From Ignavibacteriota bacterium (lineage in GTDB: Bacteria; Bacteroidota; Ignavibacteria; UBA10030; UBA6906), in the NCBI GenBank assembly GCA_016209805.1, contig JACQVJ010000154.1:1-6736 (forward strand): 6,736 nt of DNA, given 5' to 3'. Positions within the stretch are counted from its first letter, which is position 1, and each line of letters starts with the position of its first letter. Position numbers and translations under genes: made by a program. The notes below the pieces were generated by a model that saw nothing but the letters and a program-made list of their open reading frames with translations, was not told where the DNA came from and did not search any database. Below are positions 1-5,758 of the stretch, piece by piece.

Positions 1-1592
1 CCCTGCATGAGCGCCTCGTGAGACCGACGAAGGGCAATGAGTTCCTTCAGAAATTGAAAGATTCCGTTTTCCTCTGCTGTCCGACCAGTCGCCGTAAAAG
101 CATCTCGCCTATCGCCGGGGAATCCTCCCGGGAAATCGGCGCGAATCCTTCCATGGTCGGACCCGCCCATCATTCCAATCTCGGTCCCGTAATAAATCTG
201 TGGAATACCTCTCGTTGTAAGGAGAAGTTGCAGAGCAAGTTTGAATCGCCTTACATCCCCGTTGACCCGATGCATGATTCTTCGGGTGTCGTGATTGTCC
301 AGGAAGGTGACGAGACCTTCCGCGTCCGGAAAAAGAAAATCGTGAGCCAACGCCCGGTGGATAGTGCTGATGCTCTCCCCGCTGCCAAACACCTTGACGA
401 ACGCGTCGTACAATCCAAAATCCGTAATGGAAGGAAGGTTTGTGTCGAATGCCTTCGGAAGATGACTCCCTCGTTGGTATGGTGCAAGGAACGCGGGATC
501 CTGGATCCACACTTCGCCGACAATATTAAAGTTGGGATACTCCGTCAGGAGCGCCATACACCATTCTGACAAAAACTCCTGATCGGCGTAAGGATACGTG
601 TCATCCCTGATACCATCGAGACCGCTGAACTGAATCCACCACAGCGTGTTCTGAATGAGATAGTTCTTAACAAGCGGGTTCTTCTGGTTCAGGTCCGGCA
701 TGTAATCGGTGAACCAGCCGTGTGTCGCTTTTGATCGTGTGCCCGAATCACTGTGGATATCGTGCAGCTCGATTTTGCCATGATACGGCGGTTGATGATC
801 CTCGACGCTGCCGTTCAGCCAATCGGCGGTGGGAAGATTTTTGATCCATGGGTGGTTGATGCCGATGTGGTTGTTGACATGGTCCATGATCACCTTTAAT
901 CCCCGACTGTGTGCTTCATCCACAAAACGCTTGAAGAGGGCGTTCGTTCCAAAGCGGGGATCGATGCGATACATGTCTGTGACCGCGTAGCCGTGATAAC
1001 TTGTTCTGCCGTTATTCTCGACGAGCGGTTGGTTCCATATTGTCGTGACACCGAGGTCCTTGATGTAATCGAGCTTGTCGATGATCCCCTGAATGTCCCC
1101 GCCATGTCTTCCATATGGATTGGTCCGATCAAGACCCTCTGACATCCCCTGAATCTCGTCATTTGTCGTGTCACCGTTTGTGAACCGGTCAGTCGTGATC
1201 AGATAGATTATGTCGCGCTGGTCAAATCCTTGAAATCTGCCTGACGGATCCTCCCGTTGAAGTAAGATGAATGAGATGGATTCCTTTCCGTCCGCCTTCT
1301 CGAGCGACAAGACGTATTCCCCCGCATCGAGATTCTCTCCGATTTCGACATCAATGAATGCATACGAAGAATTGGCAATCTCGTGAACTGCTAGCACACG
1401 TAAGCCAGGGTCTTGAGATACGACACCAACGTTGTCAAGATGTTCTCCGTAAAGCATCAACTGGAGGCGGTTCCACTTCATACCAATCCACCAGTTTGGA
1501 GGTTCAATGCGGGTCACACGCGGAGGCTGAGCAGCCACCTGGAGGAAAGAGACGAGCATTATGAGAGGAACAATACCTGGCCGAAGCCTCAT
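1..1592 (-). CDS. GH13 alpha-amylase-family enzyme, cyclomaltodextrinase/neopullulanase-like, secreted; C-terminus beyond left edge
   Basis: The enzyme probably hydrolyses alpha-1,4 (and possibly alpha-1,6) bonds in maltodextrins, cyclodextrins or pullulan outside the cytoplasm. 530 complete codons are visible with no stop, so the end lies past the window edge; related enzymes are about 600 residues. Residues 1-21 look like a Sec signal peptide (MRLRPG, hydrophobic IVPLIMLVSFL, then QVAA before Q22) with no lipobox cysteine. An N-terminal beta-sandwich of the Cyc-maltodext_N type starts at IEPPNWWIGMKW (29-40). The barrel opens with DRFTNGD (135-141). Region I is DHVNNH (237-242). Region II is GLDGIRDDTYPYAD, with nucleophile D331. 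Region III is VGEVW, with acid/base E360. Region IV is FLDNHD, with D435, followed by IPQIYYGTEIGM. All catalytic residues are intact. The ATG at 1592 is chosen because it gives the signal peptide; no clear Shine-Dalgarno precedes it. Family certain; exact specificity inferred from similarity to SusA-type neopullulanases. Confidence 0.93.
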   Translation of the reverse strand, partial: MRLRPGIVPLIMLVSFLQVAAQPPRVTRIEPPNWWIGMKWNRLQLMLYGEHLDNVGVVSQDPGLRVLAVHEIANSSYAFIDVEIGENLDAGEYVLSLEKADGKESISFILLQREDPSGRFQGFDQRDIIYLITTDRFTNGDTTNDEIQGMSEGLDRTNPYGRHGGDIQGIIDKLDYIKDLGVTTIWNQPLVENNGRTSYHGYAVTDMYRIDPRFGTNALFKRFVDEAHSRGLKVIMDHVNNHIGINHPWIKNLPTADWLNGSVEDHQPPYHGKIELHDIHSDSGTRSKATHGWFTDYMPDLNQKNPLVKNYLIQNTLWWIQFSGLDGIRDDTYPYADQEFLSEWCMALLTEYPNFNIVGEVWIQDPAFLAPYQRGSHLPKAFDTNLPSITDFGLYDAFVKVFGSGESISTIHRALAHDFLFPDAEGLVTFLDNHDTRRIMHRVNGDVRRFKLALQLLLTTRGIPQIYYGTEIGMMGGSDHGRIRADFPGGFPGDRRDAFTATGRTAEENGIFQFLKELIALRRSHEALMQ

Positions 1593-1636
1593 AATTCGAT
1601 TGCCGAGCGTGTTCGCAGGCTTGAAAAAGTTGTCAC

Positions 1637-1665
1637 AAACTACCAACTGGAAAATTCAAAGTCAA
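1637..1665 (-). promoter_or_regulatory. Candidate sigma70-like promoter for the GH13 gene
   Basis: On the minus strand TTGACT (1665-1660) and TAGTTT (1642-1637) are separated by exactly 17 bases, about 45 bases before the GH13 start. The -35 matches TTGACA at five of six positions but the -10 matches TATAAT at only three. TAGTTTG also resembles the Bacteroidota -7 element TAnnTTTG with one base missing. The csp terminator lies just upstream, so the gene needs its own promoter somewhere in 1593-1775, and this is the best candidate I see. Confidence 0.35.
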
Positions 1666-1730
1666 CAAGAAAGCCCGACCTTGCAACGACCGGACGCGGC
1701 TTTCTCATCGCGAAACTGTGATCCGCTCTT

Positions 1731-1750
1731 GACGCGAGCCATTCCGCGTC
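1731..1750. repeat. Small inverted repeat in the csp-GH13 intergenic region
   Basis: GACGCG (1731-1736) and CGCGTC (1745-1750) form a perfect 6-bp inverted repeat with an 8-base loop. No T-run follows on either strand, so it is not a terminator. It could be an operator or chance in a GC-rich patch. The rest of 1593-1774 holds only the candidate promoter and nothing else I can name. Confidence 0.25.
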
Positions 1751-1774
1751 GCGCCTATTCGACTTTGGATAGAC

Positions 1775-1820
1775 AAAAAATAGAAAGCCCCGGCCCGCCG
1801 AGAACGACGAACCGGGACTT
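1775..1820 (-). terminator. Rho-independent terminator of the cold-shock gene
   Basis: On the minus strand AAGTCCCGG (1820-1812) pairs with CCGGGGCTT (1793-1785), giving nine pairs including one G-T. The loop is 18 bases, and the stem is followed by TCTATTTTTT. It begins 20 bases after the csp stop codon and separates csp from the GH13 gene. Confidence 0.8.
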
Positions 1821-1840
1821 GTACTTGAGAGAGTGGTTCG

Positions 1841-2041
1841 TTACACCCTGCTCACATTGGTTGCCTGCAACCCTTTGGGTCCCTGCTCAACCTGGAACTC
1901 AACCTGATCGCCTTCTTGCAGATTCTTGTATCCATCACCAACAATGGCCTTGTAGTGTACAAACACATCTTCCTGGCCACTGCGCTGAATGAAACCGAAT
2001 CCCTTGGCAGTGTTGAACCACTTAACTGTTCCTTTTTCCAC
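1841..2041 (-). CDS. csp: Cold-shock protein, single CSD domain (CspA family)
   Basis: A 66-residue single-stranded nucleic-acid-binding protein, the normal size for the family. These proteins act in the cytoplasm as RNA chaperones that melt mRNA structure. It starts [13 protein letters not shown]1 is KGFGFI (13-18), RNP2 is VFVHY (26-30), and the chain ends with the usual [10 protein letters not shown]. The start is taken as GTG at 2041 rather than the in-frame ATG at 2134: homology begins exactly there, and AGAAAGGA lies seven bases upstream. The upstream in-frame codons (including [17 protein letters not shown]) belong to the leader. It has its own promoter and terminator, so it appears monocistronic. 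The long structured leader suggests post-transcriptional control. Whether it is cold-induced cannot be told from sequence. Confidence 0.95.
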   Translation of the reverse strand: MEKGTVKWFNTAKGFGFIQRSGQEDVFVHYKAIVGDGYKNLQEGDQVEFQVEQGPKGLQATNVSRV

Positions 2042-2048
2042 GGAACAA

Positions 2049-2056
2049 TCCTTTCT
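2049..2056 (-). promoter_or_regulatory. Ribosome binding site that fixes the csp GTG start
   Basis: AGAAAGGA on the minus strand is followed by the 7-base spacer TTGTTCC and then GTG at 2041. This supports the GTG as start over the longer in-frame ATG at 2134. Confidence 0.7.
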
Positions 2057-2063
2057 GTTAATG

Positions 2064-2192
2064 AAACAAATCCGCAATCGGCGGACACGAGCGTACATCT
2101 CGAAGTGTGCCTTGAAACGAAAAATCGCAACCATGGTTATTGTGCATCAGTACCATAGTCACGATGTTTTCTACTTTGCTGCGGATTTGTTT
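2064..2192 (-). promoter_or_regulatory. Structured 5' leader of csp: perfect 13-nt inverted repeat
   Basis: In the csp mRNA sense, AAACAAATCCGCA (2192-2180) is perfectly complementary to TGCGGATTTGTTT (2076-2064); a further G-U pair is possible inside. The arms enclose 103 nt. The enclosed part has its own hairpin, GACTATGGT (2160-2152) with ACCATGGTT (2137-2129), nine pairs with two G-U and a 14-nt loop. The 3' arm ends seven bases before the Shine-Dalgarno, so folding could change ribosome access. Long structured leaders that act as temperature switches are known for E. coli cspA; I do not see the E. coli cold-box sequence here. The complementarity is seen directly; the regulatory role is inference. 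Confidence 0.6.
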
Positions 2193-2267
2193 GAACAACT
2201 CTCGCCAAGCATCCCCGAACATCCGGAGAAACGAAGACTCAACAACGGTGTACTGTTTGACGGACTA

Positions 2268-2296
2268 AGTATACGATTATCCCTGCCCGATTGCAA
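2268..2296 (-). promoter_or_regulatory. Sigma70-like promoter for csp
   Basis: TTGCAA (2296-2291) and TATACT (2273-2268) are spaced by exactly 17 bases on the minus strand; the -10 matches TATAAT at five of six positions and the -35 matches TTGACA at four. The start point would be near 2261, giving a csp leader of about 220 nt. The promoter begins only 29 bases after the ada stop. Confidence 0.65.
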
Positions 2297-2325
2297 GCAC
2301 TTTTTTGTATCTACAAGATAATGAG

Positions 2326-3375
2326 TCAGTCGCGCCGGGTTAGCCCCTTTTCATGATCCAACAGCCATCGTTTTCGCCATACGCCCCCGCCGTAACCGCT
2401 GAGAGAACCATCAGCCCGAATCACTCTGTGACATGGGATCACAATCGCCAGAGAATTGCGACCGTTTGCCCTCCCGACAGCTCGTATCGCTTTCGGGTCG
2501 CCAATCCTGCGAGCGATGTCACCATACGATTGTGTCGATCCCACGGGAATCTTCAACAGTTCATTCCACACACGTCTCTCGAACAATGAACCCTCGACGA
2601 CTATCGGTGTGCTGAACGAACTGCCGATCCCATCAAAATACGCCCGCAACTCCTGCTTGATCTTTTCAAGATGAGGATTGTTGCCGGGGACAATGACACA
2701 TCCGAGCGCGCGGCGGAGCGTTGTGATCTCGTGTTCGAGGCCGCGTCGGTCAACGAATTCCAGCATGTGCAGCCCCTCGTCGTTCGCGAGAGCGAGCATC
2801 GGGCCAAGGGGCGTTTCAATCCACTGGGCCTGGAGACAGTTGACTTCTTCCGCGCGACTTGGCGGAGTGCCAAACAAGTTTGTGAAGGCACCCCAGAACC
2901 CGCTGCTCGATTCATATCCGTTGGCAAGTTGAGCTTCAATCACCGATTCACCGTTTCTTACACTATGCAGTGCAAGTCCCATACGTCGTGCCCTCTGATA
3001 TTCTTGAAATGTCATTCGGTAGAAGCGCTGAAATTGTCGACGAGCTGTTGAAGGATCGATCCCCATTGCGCGCAGGTCCCTCCCGGAAAGTTTCCCCGAC
3101 CGCTCCACCGCTTCGCGCAGCCTCATAACGACTGCCGACGGTTTCCTTTCACCATCCAGCGGATGGCACCGGGTGCACGGCCGATAGCCACCGAACAGCG
3201 CTTCCTTTGAAGAAGAAAAGTACTCAACATTCTCCGGTTTCGGTTTTCGTGCGGCGCAAGTCGGTCTGCAAAAAACCCCGGTGGTTCGCACACCCACGTA
3301 AAACACTCCTTCAAACGAGGAGTCCCTCTGCAGGAGAGCCTTGTACATTGTTCTTGTCGAAGGAAGTTTTCTCAT
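2326..3375 (-). CDS. ada: Ada-type bifunctional regulator and O6-methylguanine-DNA methyltransferase
   Basis: Repairs alkylated DNA by moving methyl groups onto its own cysteines and probably acts as a methylation-activated transcription regulator. Numbered from the ATG at 3375 (349 residues; E. coli Ada has 354), the N-terminal zinc domain has FCRPTC (Cys36, Cys40) and CTRC (Cys67, Cys70). These correspond to E. coli Cys38/42/69/72, with Cys38 the phosphotriester acceptor. An AraC-type helix-turn-helix region follows (about 80-175). The C-terminal methyltransferase has RAVGRANGRN and the active-site IPCHRV (Cys315), then GSLSGYGGG. All acceptor and zinc residues are present. The frame is open to another ATG at 3453 (375 residues), but those 26 extra residues have no counterpart in E. 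coli Ada, and the AGAGG before that ATG has no spacing. Hence 3375 is preferred, though not proven. The gene follows a strong terminator and has no clear terminator of its own. Confidence 0.95.
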   Translation of the reverse strand: MRKLPSTRTMYKALLQRDSSFEGVFYVGVRTTGVFCRPTCAARKPKPENVEYFSSSKEALFGGYRPCTRCHPLDGERKPSAVVMRLREAVERSGKLSGRDLRAMGIDPSTARRQFQRFYRMTFQEYQRARRMGLALHSVRNGESVIEAQLANGYESSSGFWGAFTNLFGTPPSRAEEVNCLQAQWIETPLGPMLALANDEGLHMLEFVDRRGLEHEITTLRRALGCVIVPGNNPHLEKIKQELRAYFDGIGSSFSTPIVVEGSLFERRVWNELLKIPVGSTQSYGDIARRIGDPKAIRAVGRANGRNSLAIVIPCHRVIRADGSLSGYGGGVWRKRWLLDHEKGLTRRD

Positions 3376-3522
3376 GGCCCTAATATACAAATCGGCGGCA
3401 TGTCGTGCATCCGTTTTTGAGGCACGTAATTCTTCATTCCCACGAAAAATCATCCTCTGCGTTGCATTCCTGCGAACGTAGCGTTGATCCTCCAGCTAGA
3501 AAGGCTCATTTCTCTTTAGCAC

Positions 3523-3555
3523 AAAAAACCCACCAAGAAGTTCATCCTTGATGGG
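3523..3555 (-). terminator. Strong rho-independent terminator after the VCBS/T9SS gene
   Basis: On the minus strand CCCATCAAGGA (3555-3545) pairs along its whole length with TTCTTGGTGGG (3539-3529): 11 pairs, two of them G-T, around a 5-base loop. Six T residues (3528-3523) follow. It lies 40 bases after the reconstructed stop at 3596 and isolates ada from the secreted-protein genes. Confidence 0.9.
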
Positions 3556-3603
3556 CTGTCTGAAGTGATGTTCAGTTTCTCGATGAGGTTACAGCTCACT
3601 TCA

Positions 3604-4632
3604 TCAAGACGAGCTTGTTGATCTTCGTGTACCGTACATTGCCAACGACGTCACTCGCTGTGAACCGGGCAAAGTAGACCCCGCTTGCAACATCACGAGC
3701 ATTCCATGTTCCTGTGTGATACCCTGCCTCGCGGTAGCCACTCGCAAGGTTGCAATTTCTCGACCGAGTACGTCGTAGACAACAAGTGAGACATTGGCAT
3801 CCTCAGGCAGATCGAAGTTGATCTGAGTTGTGGGGTTGAAGGGGTTCGGGTACGCCTCTCGAAGTGCATAGATGACAGGAAGGTTGTCTTTAGATTCGTT
3901 TCCCTCTCCACCAACCTTCCACATGTCACTACCGAAGCCTATCGACACAGAATCGGAGTAACTTGATGCGTGCTCCTCAAGGTCAATCGCTTTCAATTTG
4001 TAATAAGCAGTGCATTCATTTCCATATCCAACCGTGCTCAGAGGATCAATGTATTCAGTGGTGGAAGCGTCCAGCTCTGATGTCAATAGGTACCAGACAC
4101 CATTGCCACAAGTTCCGGTTATGCGGCGCCAGAGTTCATAATGGTCGAGATCACGTTCCTTGTTTGGAGCCCATGTGACCTTGGCATCCCGGTAACCGTA
4201 CGGATCTGGCGGTGTGGCAGTTACCTGCACAAATTGTGGTGGTGCTGGTGCCGGATCACCTGAATGCCAAAACATATATACATCATCACCACATTTCGAT
4301 GTATAAACGAGGCTGAGTCCGCCGAGTGTCTGTGCATCTGCTAGTGCGATCTGTTCAATCTCTTCGTCACATGGAGCTGGCTCCTCACCCCCCTCCTCTG
4401 ATTGGCCTGGCTGATTTGGAAAGAATAACATCTGTTGAGGATTTGGTGTGAAGTACACTGGCGGCACACTTGCCCCTTTTTGGTTGATAAAAACCCTCCC
4501 CGTTAGATCACTTTGACCTGGTAAAGAATTGCCCCTGTCGCCAATCACTAGATCATTCCACCCATCATTTCGATTCGCCCCCCCCGAATTCAGTCGGAGA
4601 GCCGATATCACCGACTCCAACGAGATGGACAC
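3604..4632 (-). CDS. C-terminal piece of the broken gene as read literally: VCBS end, Fn3-like region and truncated T9SS domain
   Basis: This reading frame has an ATG at 4632, but residues before NRNDGWNDLVIGD (the first 20 or so) are out-of-frame translation of the VCBS part. From 4578 to about 3745 the translation is clearly genuine: a VCBS motif, an Fn3-like region (TWAPNKERDLDHYELWRRI to YKLKAIDLEEH) and YPNPFNPTT to VYDVLGREIATL. After REIATL it turns into unrelated low-complexity sequence ending TRRSTSSS. The neighbouring frame instead gives the expected SGYREAGYHTGTWNA and SGVYFARF, with its stop at 3596. No ribosome binding site supports independent translation. Confidence 0.6.
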   Translation of the reverse strand: MSISLESVISALRLNSGGANRNDGWNDLVIGDRGNSLPGQSDLTGRVFINQKGASVPPVYFTPNPQQMLFFPNQPGQSEEGGEEPAPCDEEIEQIALADAQTLGGLSLVYTSKCGDDVYMFWHSGDPAPAPPQFVQVTATPPDPYGYRDAKVTWAPNKERDLDHYELWRRITGTCGNGVWYLLTSELDASTTEYIDPLSTVGYGNECTAYYKLKAIDLEEHASSYSDSVSIGFGSDMWKVGGEGNESKDNLPVIYALREAYPNPFNPTTQINFDLPEDANVSLVVYDVLGREIATLRVATARQGITQEHGMLVMLQAGSTLPGSQRVTSLAMYGTRRSTSSS

Positions 4633-5629
4633 GCGGAGGGGTTACTGGGCCATAGGCCCAATACGCCTGGTTGTCTATTGTACCATACTGATCAGCGCTA
4701 TTCCGAAAGAGGCGAGCCCCGCGGTTATACCCAACAATGATATCGTTCCAGCCATCGTTGTTGATATCAGCCACGGCAACCGAGGAGATTTCTTGACCAA
4801 TTCCAAGGTCGATCTCCTGATAATATGGCCATTCACTAGGCAAACCATTGGTGTTGTTGTTGCGCCAGATCTTGATTACTGTGCCGTCGAATCCAACGAG
4901 GTCGTGCTTATTAAGCGTAACATCATCGTACGTCCTACCATTGATTTGTGCAAGAATGATTCTCCGCGCACTGTAGCTAAACACATACACGCCTTGCTCG
5001 TTAAGCGTTCCGTCACCATTGTTGGGATATATTCTAATCTGCGAACCACCTAGATGCGCAGGGTCAGTCACCGCGAGGTCTTCAAGAATATCGGCAAAGC
5101 TAAACGCTCCCCACGCCGCGTCCACTCCATCTCCATCGAGGTACTGCACGTTATACAACGGAGATGGATTAGGAGTCAGGTCATTGTGATAGACCATGGT
5201 CCGGTAAGGGAAACCTGTCATAACAACAGCAAGATCTCTTCTCGGGGGATTCTCAGTTGGACGCAACCTGCCAAAGATAAACCTCATTACATTGAGCGGT
5301 GCACTGCAAGGTGCTTCCCAAAAATCAAAGAGATTGAAATTGGGGAATTCGCCACTGGCATTATTCGACCATGTAAATTGGTAATACAGTGGCTCGCTGA
5401 ATGGACCTCCCCCCCACGTTGTCTTGCCAACTGCAAGGTCGAGAGATGTCGGGGGATCCCTAAGGGGTTCAAAATCAAATACTAGGGAGCGTGGCACGAC
5501 TCCCCCGCAGGCTGCTGACAGTGTATTCGGTGGCGTAGATATGACATGTCTCGTTGGATCAAGATATGTCTGTGCTTGCAGGTTTGCCAAGCACACAATT
5601 GAGAAGAAGAGTATTGCGGATAATCTCAT
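4565..5629 (-). CDS. N-terminal piece of the broken gene as read literally: signal peptide plus VCBS-like repeats
   Basis: Taken literally, this piece encodes 354 residues: the signal peptide and most of the VCBS-like repeats, ending in GESK and a stop right after the G8 run. Without the downstream part it would lack the T9SS signal and would probably stay in the periplasm. The start at 5629 is well supported: AGGAGGT lies four bases upstream and a clean signal peptide follows. The frame stays open upstream to 5749, but those 40 extra codons give no recognisable signal sequence. Another G7 run in this piece (5409-5415) is in frame. Confidence 0.75.
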   Translation of the reverse strand: MRLSAILFFSIVCLANLQAQTYLDPTRHVISTPPNTLSAACGGVVPRSLVFDFEPLRDPPTSLDLAVGKTTWGGGPFSEPLYYQFTWSNNASGEFPNFNLFDFWEAPCSAPLNVMRFIFGRLRPTENPPRRDLAVVMTGFPYRTMVYHNDLTPNPSPLYNVQYLDGDGVDAAWGAFSFADILEDLAVTDPAHLGGSQIRIYPNNGDGTLNEQGVYVFSYSARRIILAQINGRTYDDVTLNKHDLVGFDGTVIKIWRNNNTNGLPSEWPYYQEIDLGIGQEISSVAVADINNDGWNDIIVGYNRGARLFRNSADQYGTIDNQAYWAYGPVTPPRVHLVGVGDIGSPTEFGGGESK

Positions 5630-5633
5630 ATCG

Positions 5634-5640
5634 ACCTCCT
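5634..5640 (-). promoter_or_regulatory. Canonical Shine-Dalgarno of the VCBS/T9SS gene
   Basis: AGGAGGT on the minus strand, preceded by CAA and followed by CGAT and the ATG at 5629. It is a near-perfect match to the anti-Shine-Dalgarno, fixes the start codon, and shows that this genome uses strong ribosome binding sites. Confidence 0.85.
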
Positions 5641-5741
5641 TGTCTTCTTGTGGAACCTTATGAATTGTGATAATGTACTTATGGCCGTAAATCTGCATCA
5701 CTGGCGAATCACAAGTGCTGTATTCTAGGCCTAGCGTATAT

Positions 5742-5758
5742 CTTCGCAATTAGCGAAG
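5742..5758 (-). repeat. Hairpin over the stop codon of the upstream T9SS gene
   Basis: CTTCGC and GCGAAG form a perfect 6-bp stem around the 5-base loop TAATT, which contains the TAA stop. No T-run follows, so it is not a standard intrinsic terminator. A 10-base palindrome, CTAGGCCTAG, lies nearby at 5725-5734. The rest of the 120-base gap up to 5630 is AT-rich with no convincing promoter, so co-transcription of the two genes is plausible. Confidence 0.4.

Larger units (their letters stand above)
3596..5629 (-). pseudogene. Secreted VCBS/FG-GAP-repeat protein with Fn3-like and T9SS sorting domains, broken by two compensating frameshifts
   Basis: The reconstructed product has 677 residues. 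Order: signal peptide 1-20 (MRLSAILFFSIVCLANLQAQ); VCBS/FG-GAP-like blades over about 60-365, including a DxNxDGxxD calcium-type motif at 288-296 and a sister copy NRNDGWND at 352-359; an acidic, proline-rich linker; a fibronectin-III-like region at about 463-563 (PPQFVQVTATPP to YSDSVSI); and a T9SS type A sorting domain from YPNPFNPTT (593) to the end at KINKLVLMK. It would be exported by Sec, carried across the outer membrane by T9SS and probably released or anchored at the surface; its binding target is unknown. The frame is lost at the G8 run 4578-4585 (one G too many) and regained at about 3745 (one base short of TTGGCG), so the ends share one frame. Cause undecided: sequencing error, real decay, or slippage at the first site. 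The gene follows the upstream T9SS protein gene and is closed by the terminator at 3523-3555. Confidence 0.82.

Noticed and set aside
18..569. 183-residue open frame on the plus strand
   Set aside because: It lies antisense to the GH13 catalytic domain, whose conserved motifs read on the minus strand; its translation shows no recognisable motif.
1672..1705. Possible second terminator-like hairpin (AAAGCC with GGCTTT) before the GH13 gene
   Set aside because: The stem is only six pairs with a long loop and no good T-run, and a better terminator for csp lies at 1775-1820.
1841..2134. 97-residue version of the cold-shock protein starting at ATG 2134
   Set aside because: The extra 31 residues are not part of the CSD family and overlap the structured leader; the GTG at 2041 has a Shine-Dalgarno and matches the usual start.
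4578..4585. Programmed ribosomal frameshifting as the sole explanation of the broken gene
   Set aside because: A second, opposite shift at about 3745 at a non-slippery site would also be required, which makes sequence error or decay more likely.
4529..5485. Two consecutive plus-strand open frames (174 and 143 residues)
   Set aside because: They are antisense to the VCBS-repeat gene, with no family features; the minus strand carries the signal peptide, Shine-Dalgarno and repeats.
5630..5749. 40-residue N-terminal extension of the VCBS protein
   Set aside because: A canonical AGGAGGT and a signal peptide fix the start at 5629; the upstream residues are intergenic translation.
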